DNA from: Oscillospiraceae bacterium
Lineage (GTDB): Bacteria > Bacillota > Clostridia > Oscillospirales > Oscillospiraceae
Assembly (NCBI GenBank): GCA_902765975.1
Contig: CACXBO010000202.1
Coordinates: forward strand, 1-9,523
Reading direction: 5' to 3'
DNA length: 9,523 bases
The notes beneath the pieces are model-generated. The model was not told the origin of the DNA. It searched no databases and worked only from the letters and a program-made list of their open reading frames with translations. The translations under genes were made by a program, and so were the position numbers. Shown piece by piece: positions 1 to 7,113 of the stretch. Positions within the stretch are counted from its first letter, which is position 1. The number at the start of each line of letters is the position of its first letter.

Positions 1-1710
1 CTCGCGTCTCATTCTCTCCGTAACTCTCGCGGCAAGCGGCAGCGCATCCCCTTCGCCTCCTATAAGAGCAAGCCTCTCGTGCTCTATCCGGCCGCCCGTC
101 TCGTCCTCAGCCTTCAGCTCGAAGCCGCCCTCCGATACGCTGAAGTCGGCCGTTCCCGGTCTCTTATCCGAAATGCGGCAGCCGGACAAAGCCAGCGCTT
201 TTTTGAGAGCCCTGTTTTCCTCTCCGTCTCCGCTTACAGATACGGCTAACGAGAAGAAGTCCGTAGCCCTCGGTCTTGCCGCGGATGCAATATTCTGCGC
301 CGTAGCTCCGCTCACGCGGGCGGGAAAACCGACTCTCGCCGTCCTTTTTCTCTCCGTCTCGCCGCGAATAGAAGCAATGATCTCGCGCTCAAGTCTGTCG
401 TCCGCCTCTTCTCCGCAGTTTCCGAAGAAGGTAAAATCTATCGAGTCCTCCCTCTCCCTTATAAAGACCGAGGCCGAAAAATCAAGCCTCCGTGCAGTTT
501 CCCTAAGCGACGCCTCGAACTGATCGTCGGTTATAAAAGCCGGGCTTCCGCTCTCCCTTGCTCCTGCAGAGAGAGAGTCAGCGCAGGCGGCGGCAGCGTT
601 TCCTCCGCAGAAGGCGGCTCCCGTCCTGCCTCTAAGCCCGAGCGCAAGCCCTATTCTCGCGCAGGTCTCCGCGTTTATCTCACCCGGATATCTTCCTTTG
701 AGCCTGCCCGTATCGTAAAACCTCAGCTCGCGTCTTGCCATTTCCGAAGCGTCGCCGGTCACGACCTCGCCAGAGCTGACCTTTCTGCCAGCCCCTATCC
801 TCACGTTCTCGCAGATAACAGCTCCGGCGCCTATCGAGGCGTTCTCTCCTATCACGGAGCCGCTTTTCAAAACAGCGCCCGCGCCTATCCTCGCTCCGGG
901 CATAACGACGGCGTTCTCAAGCTTTGCTCCCGCTCCTATCTTCGCCCCGAAGGTCACGCTTCCCGGATATCTGTCGTCCGGCTCTGCGCCCTCAAGCACA
1001 AGCTTTCCGGACAGCACGTCCATACAGCATTCTCTGTATGCCTCCGGAGTTCCCATATCGCACCAATAGCCCTTCATCGGAAGACCGCGCAGCTCCCGTC
1101 CGAGCCTGAGCAGTTCAGGGAACAGCTCCTTGCCGAAGTCGTACTGCTTTCCCTCTGGAATGAGGTCCACTGTCTCCGGAGAGAGCACGTATATCCCTGT
1201 GTTGACTCTGTCTGTCACTACCCGGTCCCAAGAAGGCTTTTCGCGAAAGCCGGTTATCCTGCCGTCCTGCGTCATTATCGCCGTCCCGTAACTGGTGGGT
1301 TCCTCGTGCTCAAACAGGGCTATCGTCGCCGCAGCTTCTGTTTTTTCGTGGAAACGAATCAGCGACGAAAGGTCGAGATCGAAGACAGCGTCGCCGCTTA
1401 CTATCAGCACCGGCTCCTTTCCTATGAAGTCTCTTAGAGCTCTGACTCCTCCCGCCGTTCCGAGGGGCTTTTCCTCAGTGTGATAGATAATTTCAGTCCC
1501 GAGCCTTTCGCCGGCGCCGAAATGCTCTTTTATCACCTCCGGCTTATACCCGAGAGTCATCGCGATTTGCTTTATCCCGAGCTTTCTGAGCTTTCCAACG
1601 GTATATTCAAGCACCGGTCGCCCGTAAATCACGGTCATCGGCTTAGGTCTGAGGTCCGTTATCGGGCGAAGTCTTCTTCCCTCTCCGCCCGCCATTATTA
1701 TCGCTTTCAT
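1..1710 (-). CDS. Sugar-1-phosphate nucleotidyltransferase (mannose-1-phosphate guanylyltransferase type) fused to a degenerate phosphohexomutase-like domain; C-terminus off the left edge
   Basis: The frame is open for 570 codons from the ATG at 1708-1710 to the window edge, so the end is missing. Residues 1-235 form a nucleotidyltransferase: signature AGGEGRRLRP (7-16), PKPM (22-25), LGTAGG (83-88), SGD metal-binding aspartate (105-107), FREKP (155-159), NTGIYVL (170-176) and WCDMGTPEAY (216-225). Residues about 248-310 are hexapeptide repeats (IGAGA/IGENA type) of a left-handed beta-helix. From about 331 the protein follows a phosphomannomutase/phosphoglucomutase fold (FYDTGRLKGRYPGEIN, 331-346), but the catalytic serine loop and the metal loop are not recognisable. 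Family members make NDP-sugars, usually GDP-mannose or a related sugar, for surface polysaccharide. The substrate cannot be settled here; glucose-1-phosphate is possible. The SD GGAG (1717-1720) lies 6 nt before the ATG. The gene is divergent from gdpP. The domain call is firm; the exact substrate is inference. Confidence 0.9.
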   Translation of the reverse strand, partial: MKAIIMAGGEGRRLRPITDLRPKPMTVIYGRPVLEYTVGKLRKLGIKQIAMTLGYKPEVIKEHFGAGERLGTEIIYHTEEKPLGTAGGVRALRDFIGKEPVLIVSGDAVFDLDLSSLIRFHEKTEAAATIALFEHEEPTSYGTAIMTQDGRITGFREKPSWDRVVTDRVNTGIYVLSPETVDLIPEGKQYDFGKELFPELLRLGRELRGLPMKGYWCDMGTPEAYRECCMDVLSGKLVLEGAEPDDRYPGSVTFGAKIGAGAKLENAVVMPGARIGAGAVLKSGSVIGENASIGAGAVICENVRIGAGRKVSSGEVVTGDASEMARRELRFYDTGRLKGRYPGEINAETCARIGLALGLRGRTGAAFCGGNAAAACADSLSAGARESGSPAFITDDQFEASLRETARRLDFSASVFIREREDSIDFTFFGNCGEEADDRLEREIIASIRGETERKRTARVGFPARVSGATAQNIASAARPRATDFFSLAVSVSGDGEENRALKKALALSGCRISDKRPGTADFSVSEGGFELKAEDETGGRIEHERLALIGGEGDALPLAARVTERMRRE

Positions 1711-1716
1711 AACAAA

Positions 1717-1740
1717 TCTCCGAACTTATTATTTCGGAGA
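1717..1740 (-). promoter_or_regulatory. Perfect 8-bp hairpin covering the Shine-Dalgarno site of the nucleotidyltransferase gene
   Basis: TCTCCGAA (1717-1724) and TTCGGAGA (1733-1740) are perfect inverted repeats with an 8-base A/T-rich loop. In the minus-strand mRNA the 3' arm contains the GGAGA that serves as ribosome site just before the ATG at 1708-1710, so the folded RNA would hide it. Read on the plus strand, the same stem is followed by TATTTTTT (1741-1748), which also resembles an intrinsic terminator for antisense transcripts. The structure is seen directly; either function is inference. Confidence 0.55.
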
Positions 1741-1778
1741 TATTTTTTGCGGGATGCGGATTTTTTATTTAAGAACTA

Positions 1779-1807
1779 TTGAGAAAATCGTGGAAAAATG
1801 ATATAAT
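1779..1807 (+). promoter_or_regulatory. Sigma-A type promoter of the gdpP-rplI-dnaB-tilS-hpt-ftsH block
   Basis: TTGAGA (1779-1784, five of six consensus bases) is followed by a 17-base spacer and a perfect TATAAT (1802-1807). Transcription should start near 1814, giving a leader of about 42 bases before the TTG start of gdpP. The A/T tract at 1761-1775 sits where an UP element would lie (about -53 to -39). It is the only consensus-quality promoter I found in the window, so it is the best candidate to drive all six plus-strand genes. Confidence 0.85.
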
Positions 1808-1840
1808 AATTAAAATGTGTTATTATTTCTTCTTTCAGGC

Positions 1841-1850
1841 AAAGGGGTGG
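1841..1850 (+). promoter_or_regulatory. Ribosome binding site that sets the gdpP start
   Basis: AAAGGGGTGG is a strong match to the 16S anti-SD region (AAGG plus GGTG with one base missing) and ends 5 bases before an in-frame TTG at 1856. The longest possible start, GTG at 1817, has no SD and would lie only about 3 bases after the predicted transcription start. An ATG at 1851 is out of frame. TTG 1856 is therefore preferred. Confidence 0.75.
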
Positions 1851-1855
1851 ATGAA

Positions 1856-3889
1856 TTGAATCGACTGATAAAGCAGGTATTCGGAACGTCGAGCAGAGTA
1901 TTTTTTATCGTACTTATACTGTTTGCCGTTGCAACCTTCTTCTTCGGGCAGTTCTCTCTCGAGCTCGCCGCGATTGAGCTCGGAGCCGCTGTTCTTCTCT
2001 ATGTCTACACGAGGCTTCTCGGAAGGCGCAGGGGTAAGGAGATGGTAAAGTATATCGAGTCCGTAACGAGCAACATCGACTCGGCTACGAAAAACACTCT
2101 CACGAATTTCCCGCTCCCAATGGCTATCTTCACGCTCAACCAGAACGAGCTCATCTACTCAAACGAGAGCTTTCAGGCCATTTCCGGCGAGGGCGAGCAT
2201 TCTTTCTCGATGAACGTGACCGACATTCTTCCCGATTTTTCTACCCGCTGGCTTATGGAGGGGAAGAACGAACACCCCGGTCTCGTCACTCTCGGAGATA
2301 AGCGTTACCGTGTTTTCGGCTCGCTCGTCCGCGGAAGCGAGGCTCCCGGTGTAAAAAACTACGTCGCTACAACTTACTGGGTAGATGAAACGACTTACGC
2401 CGAGCTTGCGGACGAATTTGAGCATACGCGCATCGTATTCTCAACGATAATGCTCGATAACTACGACGAGATACTGAACGGTCTTGCCGAAAAGGACAAG
2501 TCGCAGCTTATCGCCGCGATCGACGAGATAATAGTCAACTGGGCTGCTAAGTATAACGGATATCTCTCCCGATCCGACAGAGACAGATACATTTTTATCT
2601 GTGAATCCCGCTATCTCGACGAGATAATCGCATCAAAGTTCGAGCTTCTCGACCTTGTAAGAGCGCTCATCAGCACGAAGGGTATGCATCCGACCCTGTC
2701 TATCGGAGTCGGAAAGGACGGAAAGGACATCGGCGAGAACTGCCACTTTGCCTCGCTTGCCCTTGAGATGAGCCTTTCGAGAGGCGGAGACCAGGCGGTA
2801 ATCAAAAACAAATACACCTTTGAATTTTACGGCGGCAAAACGAGCCAGACCGAAAAGCGCACTAAGGTCAAGTCGAGAGTTATGGCTTCAAGCCTTTCGG
2901 AGCTTATGCGCGACGCCACAAAGATCTTTATTATGGGGCATAAGCACTCAGACCTCGACGCGATAGGCTCCGCTATAGGTCTCTGCTGCGCGGCGAGGGT
3001 CATGGGCAAGAAGGCGAACGTGGTAGTCGACTATCAGACCTCTATGGCTAAGGAGCTTATCGACAAATCGGCCTCGCTGCCCGAATACCAGAATGTTTTC
3101 ATCGATCCTCAGGACGCGATACTGTCCGTCGACGGCGGCAGCCTCCTGATCGTCGTAGATACGAACAGACCGGAGCAGGTAGAGAGCGAAAATCTCCTTA
3201 TGAGCGTGAATCGCGTCGCAGTTATCGACCACCACAGGCGCGCCGCGACTTACATTCAAAATGCGGCTCTCTCGCTTCACGAGCCATACGCCTCCTCAGC
3301 CAGCGAGCTCGTGACCGAGCTTCTTCAGTATATGGTGGAGCAGTCCGATATTCTCCGCTACGAGGCGGAAGCTCTTATGAGCGGCATAGTCCTCGACACG
3401 AAGAACTTCACGCTCCGAACCGGCGGGCGCACCTTCGACGCCGCCGCCTTCCTCAGAAGAGCGGGAGCCGATACGAGCGACGTTAAAAGGCTACTTCAAA
3501 CTGATATACAAACGGCAAAATCGAAATACGCCATCGTTCAGAAGGCGAAGATATACAAGGCCGGCATCGCTCTCGCCGCTCCCGAATCCGCGGAAAACCG
3601 CGTGATCGCCGCTCAGGCTGCCGACGAGCTCCTGAATATCGCCGGTATAAGAGCCAGCTTCGTCATCTTCCCCTCGGAATCCACCATTGACATCTCCGCG
3701 CGCAGCATAGGCGATATCAACGTGCAGGTCATACTTGAGAAGCTCGGCGGAGGCGGGAACAAGAATCAGGCGGGAGCTCAGATAGGCGGAGGCAAAACTC
3801 AGAAGGACGTCGTTCGAGACCTCCTAACAGCGATCGACGGATATCTCGAAGACAATTCATTAAACGAACCTATAGCTCAGGAAAACTAA
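1856..3889 (+). CDS. gdpP: Cyclic-di-AMP phosphodiesterase GdpP (membrane-bound PAS/GGDEF-like/DHH-DHHA1 protein)
   Basis: A 677-residue protein from the preferred TTG start, close to the usual GdpP length of about 650-670. Family members hydrolyse c-di-AMP to pApA at the inner face of the membrane. Two hydrophobic helices (about 14-31 and 34-52) are followed by a degenerate PAS region (about 75-165), a GGDEF-like domain lacking GGDEF but with the family RGGDQAVIK and FYGGKT signatures, then the DHH domain: GHKHSDLDAIGS (361-372), the aspartate of VVDTNRP (D435), IDHHRR with D458-H459-H460, and D514 of VLDTKNF. The metal ligands of the DHH part are thus present. The C-terminal DHHA1 domain has GGGGN (631-635), where the family normally has GGGGH; this could alter substrate binding. 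It is the first gene of the plus-strand block, 45 bases before rplI, an arrangement also found in B. subtilis. Identity is secure; activity of this variant is untested. Confidence 0.95.
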   Translation: MNRLIKQVFGTSSRVFFIVLILFAVATFFFGQFSLELAAIELGAAVLLYVYTRLLGRRRGKEMVKYIESVTSNIDSATKNTLTNFPLPMAIFTLNQNELIYSNESFQAISGEGEHSFSMNVTDILPDFSTRWLMEGKNEHPGLVTLGDKRYRVFGSLVRGSEAPGVKNYVATTYWVDETTYAELADEFEHTRIVFSTIMLDNYDEILNGLAEKDKSQLIAAIDEIIVNWAAKYNGYLSRSDRDRYIFICESRYLDEIIASKFELLDLVRALISTKGMHPTLSIGVGKDGKDIGENCHFASLALEMSLSRGGDQAVIKNKYTFEFYGGKTSQTEKRTKVKSRVMASSLSELMRDATKIFIMGHKHSDLDAIGSAIGLCCAARVMGKKANVVVDYQTSMAKELIDKSASLPEYQNVFIDPQDAILSVDGGSLLIVVDTNRPEQVESENLLMSVNRVAVIDHHRRAATYIQNAALSLHEPYASSASELVTELLQYMVEQSDILRYEAEALMSGIVLDTKNFTLRTGGRTFDAAAFLRRAGADTSDVKRLLQTDIQTAKSKYAIVQKAKIYKAGIALAAPESAENRVIAAQAADELLNIAGIRASFVIFPSESTIDISARSIGDINVQVILEKLGGGGNKNQAGAQIGGGKTQKDVVRDLLTAIDGYLEDNSLNEPIAQEN

Positions 3890-3891
3890 TC

Positions 3892-3909
3892 GGGGAGTCA
3901 GCTCTCCCC
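3892..3909 (+). other. Small G/C hairpin in the gdpP-rplI gap
   Basis: GGGGAG (3892-3897) and CTCCCC (3904-3909) form a 6-bp stem with a 6-base loop just after the gdpP stop codon. No T-run follows (the next bases are CTTATCTAAG), so it is not a standard intrinsic terminator. It may be an RNA-processing or stability element that lets rplI be expressed at a different level from gdpP. The function is a guess. Confidence 0.4.
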
Positions 3910-3934
3910 CTTATCTAAGAAAGGAAATGCCAAG

Positions 3935-4381
3935 ATGAAAGTAATACTTCAGCAGGACGTTAAGGATCACGGCAAGAAAGGTGCAATAGTTACCGTTTCC
4001 GACGGTTACGCAAGGAATTACCTCTTTCCCCGCGGGCTTGCCATCGCCGCGACAACGGATAATCTCAACACGATAAAGCAGCAGGAGAAGCAGAAGGCCC
4101 GTCAGATGGAGCTCGAGAAGGCCGAGGCAAACGCCACCAGAGAAAAGCTCGAATCCGTTATGGTCAAGATCCCCGCATCCGCAGGTAAAAACGGAAAGCT
4201 GTTCGGCTCGATAACCACCAAGGAGATATCCGAAGAGCTCAAGCGTCAGCACGGGATCTCTATTGATTCAAAGCGCATTGTTCTCCCCGATCCGATAAAG
4301 ACCTACGGCTCCTTTGAGGTCAAGGCAAAGCTCGGATATGAGATAAGCGGCACGATAAACCTCCTCATAACCGAAAAATAA
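3935..4381 (+). CDS. rplI: 50S ribosomal protein L9
   Basis: This is a 148-residue protein of normal length for bacterial L9. The N-terminal RNA-binding domain is clear: MKVILQQDVKDHGKKG (1-16) and GYARNYLFPRGLA (24-36), the latter being the family signature. A charged, lysine/glutamate-rich helix (about 46-75) links it to the C-terminal domain, which has GKLFGSITTKEI and the terminal GYEISGTINLLI strand. L9 binds 23S rRNA near the L1 stalk region and helps keep the reading frame. The SD AAAGGAAA (3920-3927) precedes the ATG by 7 bases. It lies between gdpP and dnaB, the conserved Firmicute order. Nothing about it is unusual. Confidence 0.98.
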   Translation: MKVILQQDVKDHGKKGAIVTVSDGYARNYLFPRGLAIAATTDNLNTIKQQEKQKARQMELEKAEANATREKLESVMVKIPASAGKNGKLFGSITTKEISEELKRQHGISIDSKRIVLPDPIKTYGSFEVKAKLGYEISGTINLLITEK

Positions 4382-4419
4382 CGCCCCGCTTCACCTCAGA
4401 AAAAAGGAAGTGACAATTT

Positions 4420-5766
4420 ATGCCCAATGAGGAGCTGGCTTTTCGCCAGATGCCTAACTCAGTTGAGGCGGAGCAGGCGGTTCTCGGCTCCATCCTCATA
4501 GATCCGCGCTGCGTTGCAGACGTCATCGGCGTTCTCAAGGCAGACGAATTCTACGTCGAGGCGAACAGAAACATATTCGATACTATTTACTCGATGTTCA
4601 ACTACTCGCAGAAGATCGACGCGGTGACCGTGCTGAACGAACTGCGAAGCCGCGGCTATGCGAACGAATCCACGCGCGACTACCTGATGCAGCTTATGGA
4701 GATAACTCCTACTGCGGCGAACGTGCTGGAATACGCCTCTATCATCAAGGACAAGGCGCTTCTCAGAAGCGTGGCAGACGCCGGGACTGAGATAAGCTCT
4801 CTCGCTCTCGAGGCAGGCGGCGACGGTCAAACCGTCCTCGACTCCGCCGAGCAGAAGATATATGCAATCCGTCAGGGGCGCAGCGTCGGTGGCCTCGAGC
4901 CTGTCAAAAAAGTGCTCGTGGACGTTTACACCAAGCTAAACGAGGCGGCGAAAAACGGGGCCCGTATTCCGGGAATGAGCACCGGTCTGCCCGACGTCGA
5001 CACAGCGATAATGGGTCTCAATAATTCTGACCTTATCATAATCGCATCACGTCCCGGAATGGGCAAAACAACGATAGCCCTCAATATGGCTCTGCACGTC
5101 GCAAAAACGAGCGGCAAGGCCGTAGCTATCTTCTCGCTTGAAATGAGCCGCGAGCAGCTCTGTATGAGACTTCTCGCAAGCGAGAGCTTCGTTGACAACA
5201 AAAAGCTGCAAACGGGTCAGCTCAGCGAGGAGGAGTGGCGCAAAATCGCCGCCGCTACCGCCTCTATAGGCTCGACCGATATGCGCTTCGACGATAACCC
5301 GACCGTATCCGTCGCGGATATGAACGCCGCTTGCAGGCGCGTTCCGAATCTCGGCCTCGTCGTTATAGACTACCTCCAGCTTATGCAGTCCGCGGGCGGG
5401 AGGACAGGCTACACAAACGAGAGCCGCACTCAGGCGGTAAGCGATATAAGCCGAATGCTGAAGATCATGGCTAAGGAGCTGAACGTTCCCGTTATCTGCC
5501 TCTCTCAGCTTAACCGTGCAAACGAGGGCAGGCAGAATAAAAGGCCTATGCTCTCAGACCTGCGCGAGTCCGGAGCAATAGAGCAGGACGCGGATATCAT
5601 TCTCGGTCTATACCGCGACGATTACTATAATACCGAAACGGAAACGCCCAACGTCGCCGAGTGCATAATACTCAAAAACCGCCGCGGCGAGACAGGAACT
5701 GTCGAGCTTCGATGGCTTCCTGAGTATTCAGCTTTCTCCTCCATCGACAGAAGGCACGAGGAATGA
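4420..5766 (+). CDS. dnaB: Replicative DNA helicase DnaB (called DnaC in Bacillus)
   Basis: This is a 448-residue hexameric 5'-3' helicase of the replication fork, of normal length. The N-terminal domain begins with the family motif MPNSVEAEQAVLGSIL (about 11-26). The RecA-like C-terminal domain has Walker A SRPGMGKT (210-217), Walker B VVIDYLQLM with D317, the DNA-binding/sensor stretch SQLNR (362-366) and, near the end, the arginine-finger region ILKNRRGETG. No intein or insertion is present. The SD AAAGGAAGTGA (4403-4413) is nearly a full anti-SD complement, 6 bases before the ATG. The stop codon overlaps the tilS start by 4 bases, suggesting translational coupling. Confidence 0.98.
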   Translation: MPNEELAFRQMPNSVEAEQAVLGSILIDPRCVADVIGVLKADEFYVEANRNIFDTIYSMFNYSQKIDAVTVLNELRSRGYANESTRDYLMQLMEITPTAANVLEYASIIKDKALLRSVADAGTEISSLALEAGGDGQTVLDSAEQKIYAIRQGRSVGGLEPVKKVLVDVYTKLNEAAKNGARIPGMSTGLPDVDTAIMGLNNSDLIIIASRPGMGKTTIALNMALHVAKTSGKAVAIFSLEMSREQLCMRLLASESFVDNKKLQTGQLSEEEWRKIAAATASIGSTDMRFDDNPTVSVADMNAACRRVPNLGLVVIDYLQLMQSAGGRTGYTNESRTQAVSDISRMLKIMAKELNVPVICLSQLNRANEGRQNKRPMLSDLRESGAIEQDADIILGLYRDDYYNTETETPNVAECIILKNRRGETGTVELRWLPEYSAFSSIDRRHEE

Positions 5767-7097
5767 CGGACTTTACAGGCGGCGTTCTCTCCGCAATAAA
5801 AGAATTCGACATGCTGCCCTCCGGCTCCCGCGTTCTGGTCTGCCTCTCGGGCGGAGCGGACAGCGTATCCCTTCTGTCCGCGTTGTATGAGCTTAAGGAC
5901 AGCCTTTCTTTTGAGCTCTTCGCAGCCCACTATAATCACAGGCTCAGAGGCGGCGAATCCGACGGCGACGAGACCTTCTGCCGCGAGGTCTGCGATAAGC
6001 TCGGCGTCCCCCTGTTCGTTGGCTCCGGCGACGTTTCCGGCGAGGCTCAGCGAAGGTCGCAGGGCATTGAGGAGTGCGCAAGGGATATGCGCTACGCCTT
6101 CTTTTATGAGACCGCAGCTCGGATAGGCGGCGCAAGGATAGCTACGGCGCACACCGCGGACGACAATCTTGAAACGGTACTGATGCGAATAGCGAGAGGC
6201 ACGGGGCTGAAGGGGCTCTGCGGCATACCTCCCGTGCGCGGCGATATCATAAGACCGCTCATCTATCTGAGGCGGCGTGACGTCGAGGAGTACCTCTCTT
6301 TCCGCGGTCTTTCCCACAGGGAGGACAGCACTAACGCCGAGGACGGTCATTTCAGAAATATAATTCGCCACAGGGTCATACCCGCTCTGTCGGAATACGG
6401 TTTTGAGCCTGCCGCTCAGGCTGCGGAAATGACAAGGCTTCTCCGAGAGGACGAAAGCTTTCTTGAAGACCTTGCAGACGATTTCATAAAAACCCACCCG
6501 GTCCTGAAGGCCTCTGAGCTCTACGCTCTGCCCTTTTCTTTAAGCTCGAGAGTTCTGCGCAAGGCGGCGGGACGCGACTTGTCAGCTGAGCATGTGAGAG
6601 CAGTCCTCGACCTTGCTGGCAGCGGCGGGCCGTCAGACTCGCTCGATCTGCCCGGAGTGACGGTGCGGCGTGAATACGACAGCATCCTTTTCGGGAAAGC
6701 CGAGGAATTGAGCTTCGAGCCATTTGCGATCAGCCCGGGCGACAGCCGCGAGGTAGCGTCCATAGGACTGCGGATCTCCGCAGCGGAGGAGCTTTGGACG
6801 GGAGAAATTAACAAATCTTTTACGGAATTGGTATTCAAAAGCGATACTGTTTGTGATAAGATTCTCATTAGACCCAGAAATACGGGTGATTTTATACGTC
6901 TTTCCCCGTCTTCAGGGCAAAAAAGCCTTAAAAAACTGTATATTGAGCGAAAAATTCCCGCTCACCGCCGTTCCGCCGTGCCCGTAGTATCCGACGGATG
7001 CGGAGTTCTCGGCGTCTGCGGGATAGGGACCGACCTGAGGTCGAGAGCTCGAAAGGGCGATAATGTAATAAAAATCACGTTTGCGGAAATAAAATAA
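5763..7097 (+). CDS. tilS: tRNA(Ile)-lysidine synthetase TilS
   Basis: This is a 444-residue N-type ATP-pyrophosphatase that converts C34 of the CAU-anticodon tRNA-Ile to lysidine, so that the tRNA reads AUA instead of AUG. The PP-loop SGGADS is at 29-34. Other family motifs are AAHYNHRLRG (54-63), TAHTADDNLET (128-138), GLKGLCGIPP (148-157) and EDSTNAEDGHFRNIIRH (187-203). The C-terminal TilS substrate domain is present (LIRPRNTGDF, then LYIERKIPAHRR). The gene starts inside the last codons of dnaB (ATGA overlap) with only a modest AAGG (5751-5754) as ribosome site, so it probably depends on dnaB translation. AUA codons are frequent in the neighbouring genes, which fits a real need for the enzyme. 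Codons in the C-terminal part (about 6800-6960) are clearly more A/T rich than elsewhere in the gene. Confidence 0.97.
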   Translation: MTDFTGGVLSAIKEFDMLPSGSRVLVCLSGGADSVSLLSALYELKDSLSFELFAAHYNHRLRGGESDGDETFCREVCDKLGVPLFVGSGDVSGEAQRRSQGIEECARDMRYAFFYETAARIGGARIATAHTADDNLETVLMRIARGTGLKGLCGIPPVRGDIIRPLIYLRRRDVEEYLSFRGLSHREDSTNAEDGHFRNIIRHRVIPALSEYGFEPAAQAAEMTRLLREDESFLEDLADDFIKTHPVLKASELYALPFSLSSRVLRKAAGRDLSAEHVRAVLDLAGSGGPSDSLDLPGVTVRREYDSILFGKAEELSFEPFAISPGDSREVASIGLRISAAEELWTGEINKSFTELVFKSDTVCDKILIRPRNTGDFIRLSPSSGQKSLKKLYIERKIPAHRRSAVPVVSDGCGVLGVCGIGTDLRSRARKGDNVIKITFAEIK

Positions 7098-7113
7098 CCG
7101 AGGAGACTCAGAA

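Noticed and set aside
173..1782. Plus-strand open frames of 61-116 codons opposite the nucleotidyltransferase gene
   Set aside because: They are Ser/Arg/Pro-rich antisense shadows with no recognisable motif, and the minus-strand frame is open throughout and encodes a clear enzyme.
1817..1855. GTG at 1817 as the gdpP start
   Set aside because: It has no ribosome site and lies about 3 bases from the predicted transcription start; TTG 1856 has a strong SD at proper spacing.
1741..1860. A sigma-A promoter for the minus-strand nucleotidyltransferase gene
   Set aside because: The region is A/T rich and gives several loose -10-like strings, but none has a matching -35 at 16-18 bases, so I cannot place it.
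4390..4413. Possible pairing of TCACCTC with the dnaB ribosome site AAGGAAGTGA
   Set aside because: Only a broken four-to-five base match is possible, too weak to propose a regulatory hairpin.
5625..6497. Long open frame of 290 codons on the minus strand opposite dnaB/tilS
   Set aside because: It lies entirely antisense to two clear conserved genes, resembles no family I know, and is explained by the codon bias of the sense strand.
6828..6862. Possible internal promoter in tilS (TTGGTA with GATACT or TAAGAT downstream)
   Set aside because: The spacings are 9 and 23 bases, neither compatible with sigma-A recognition.
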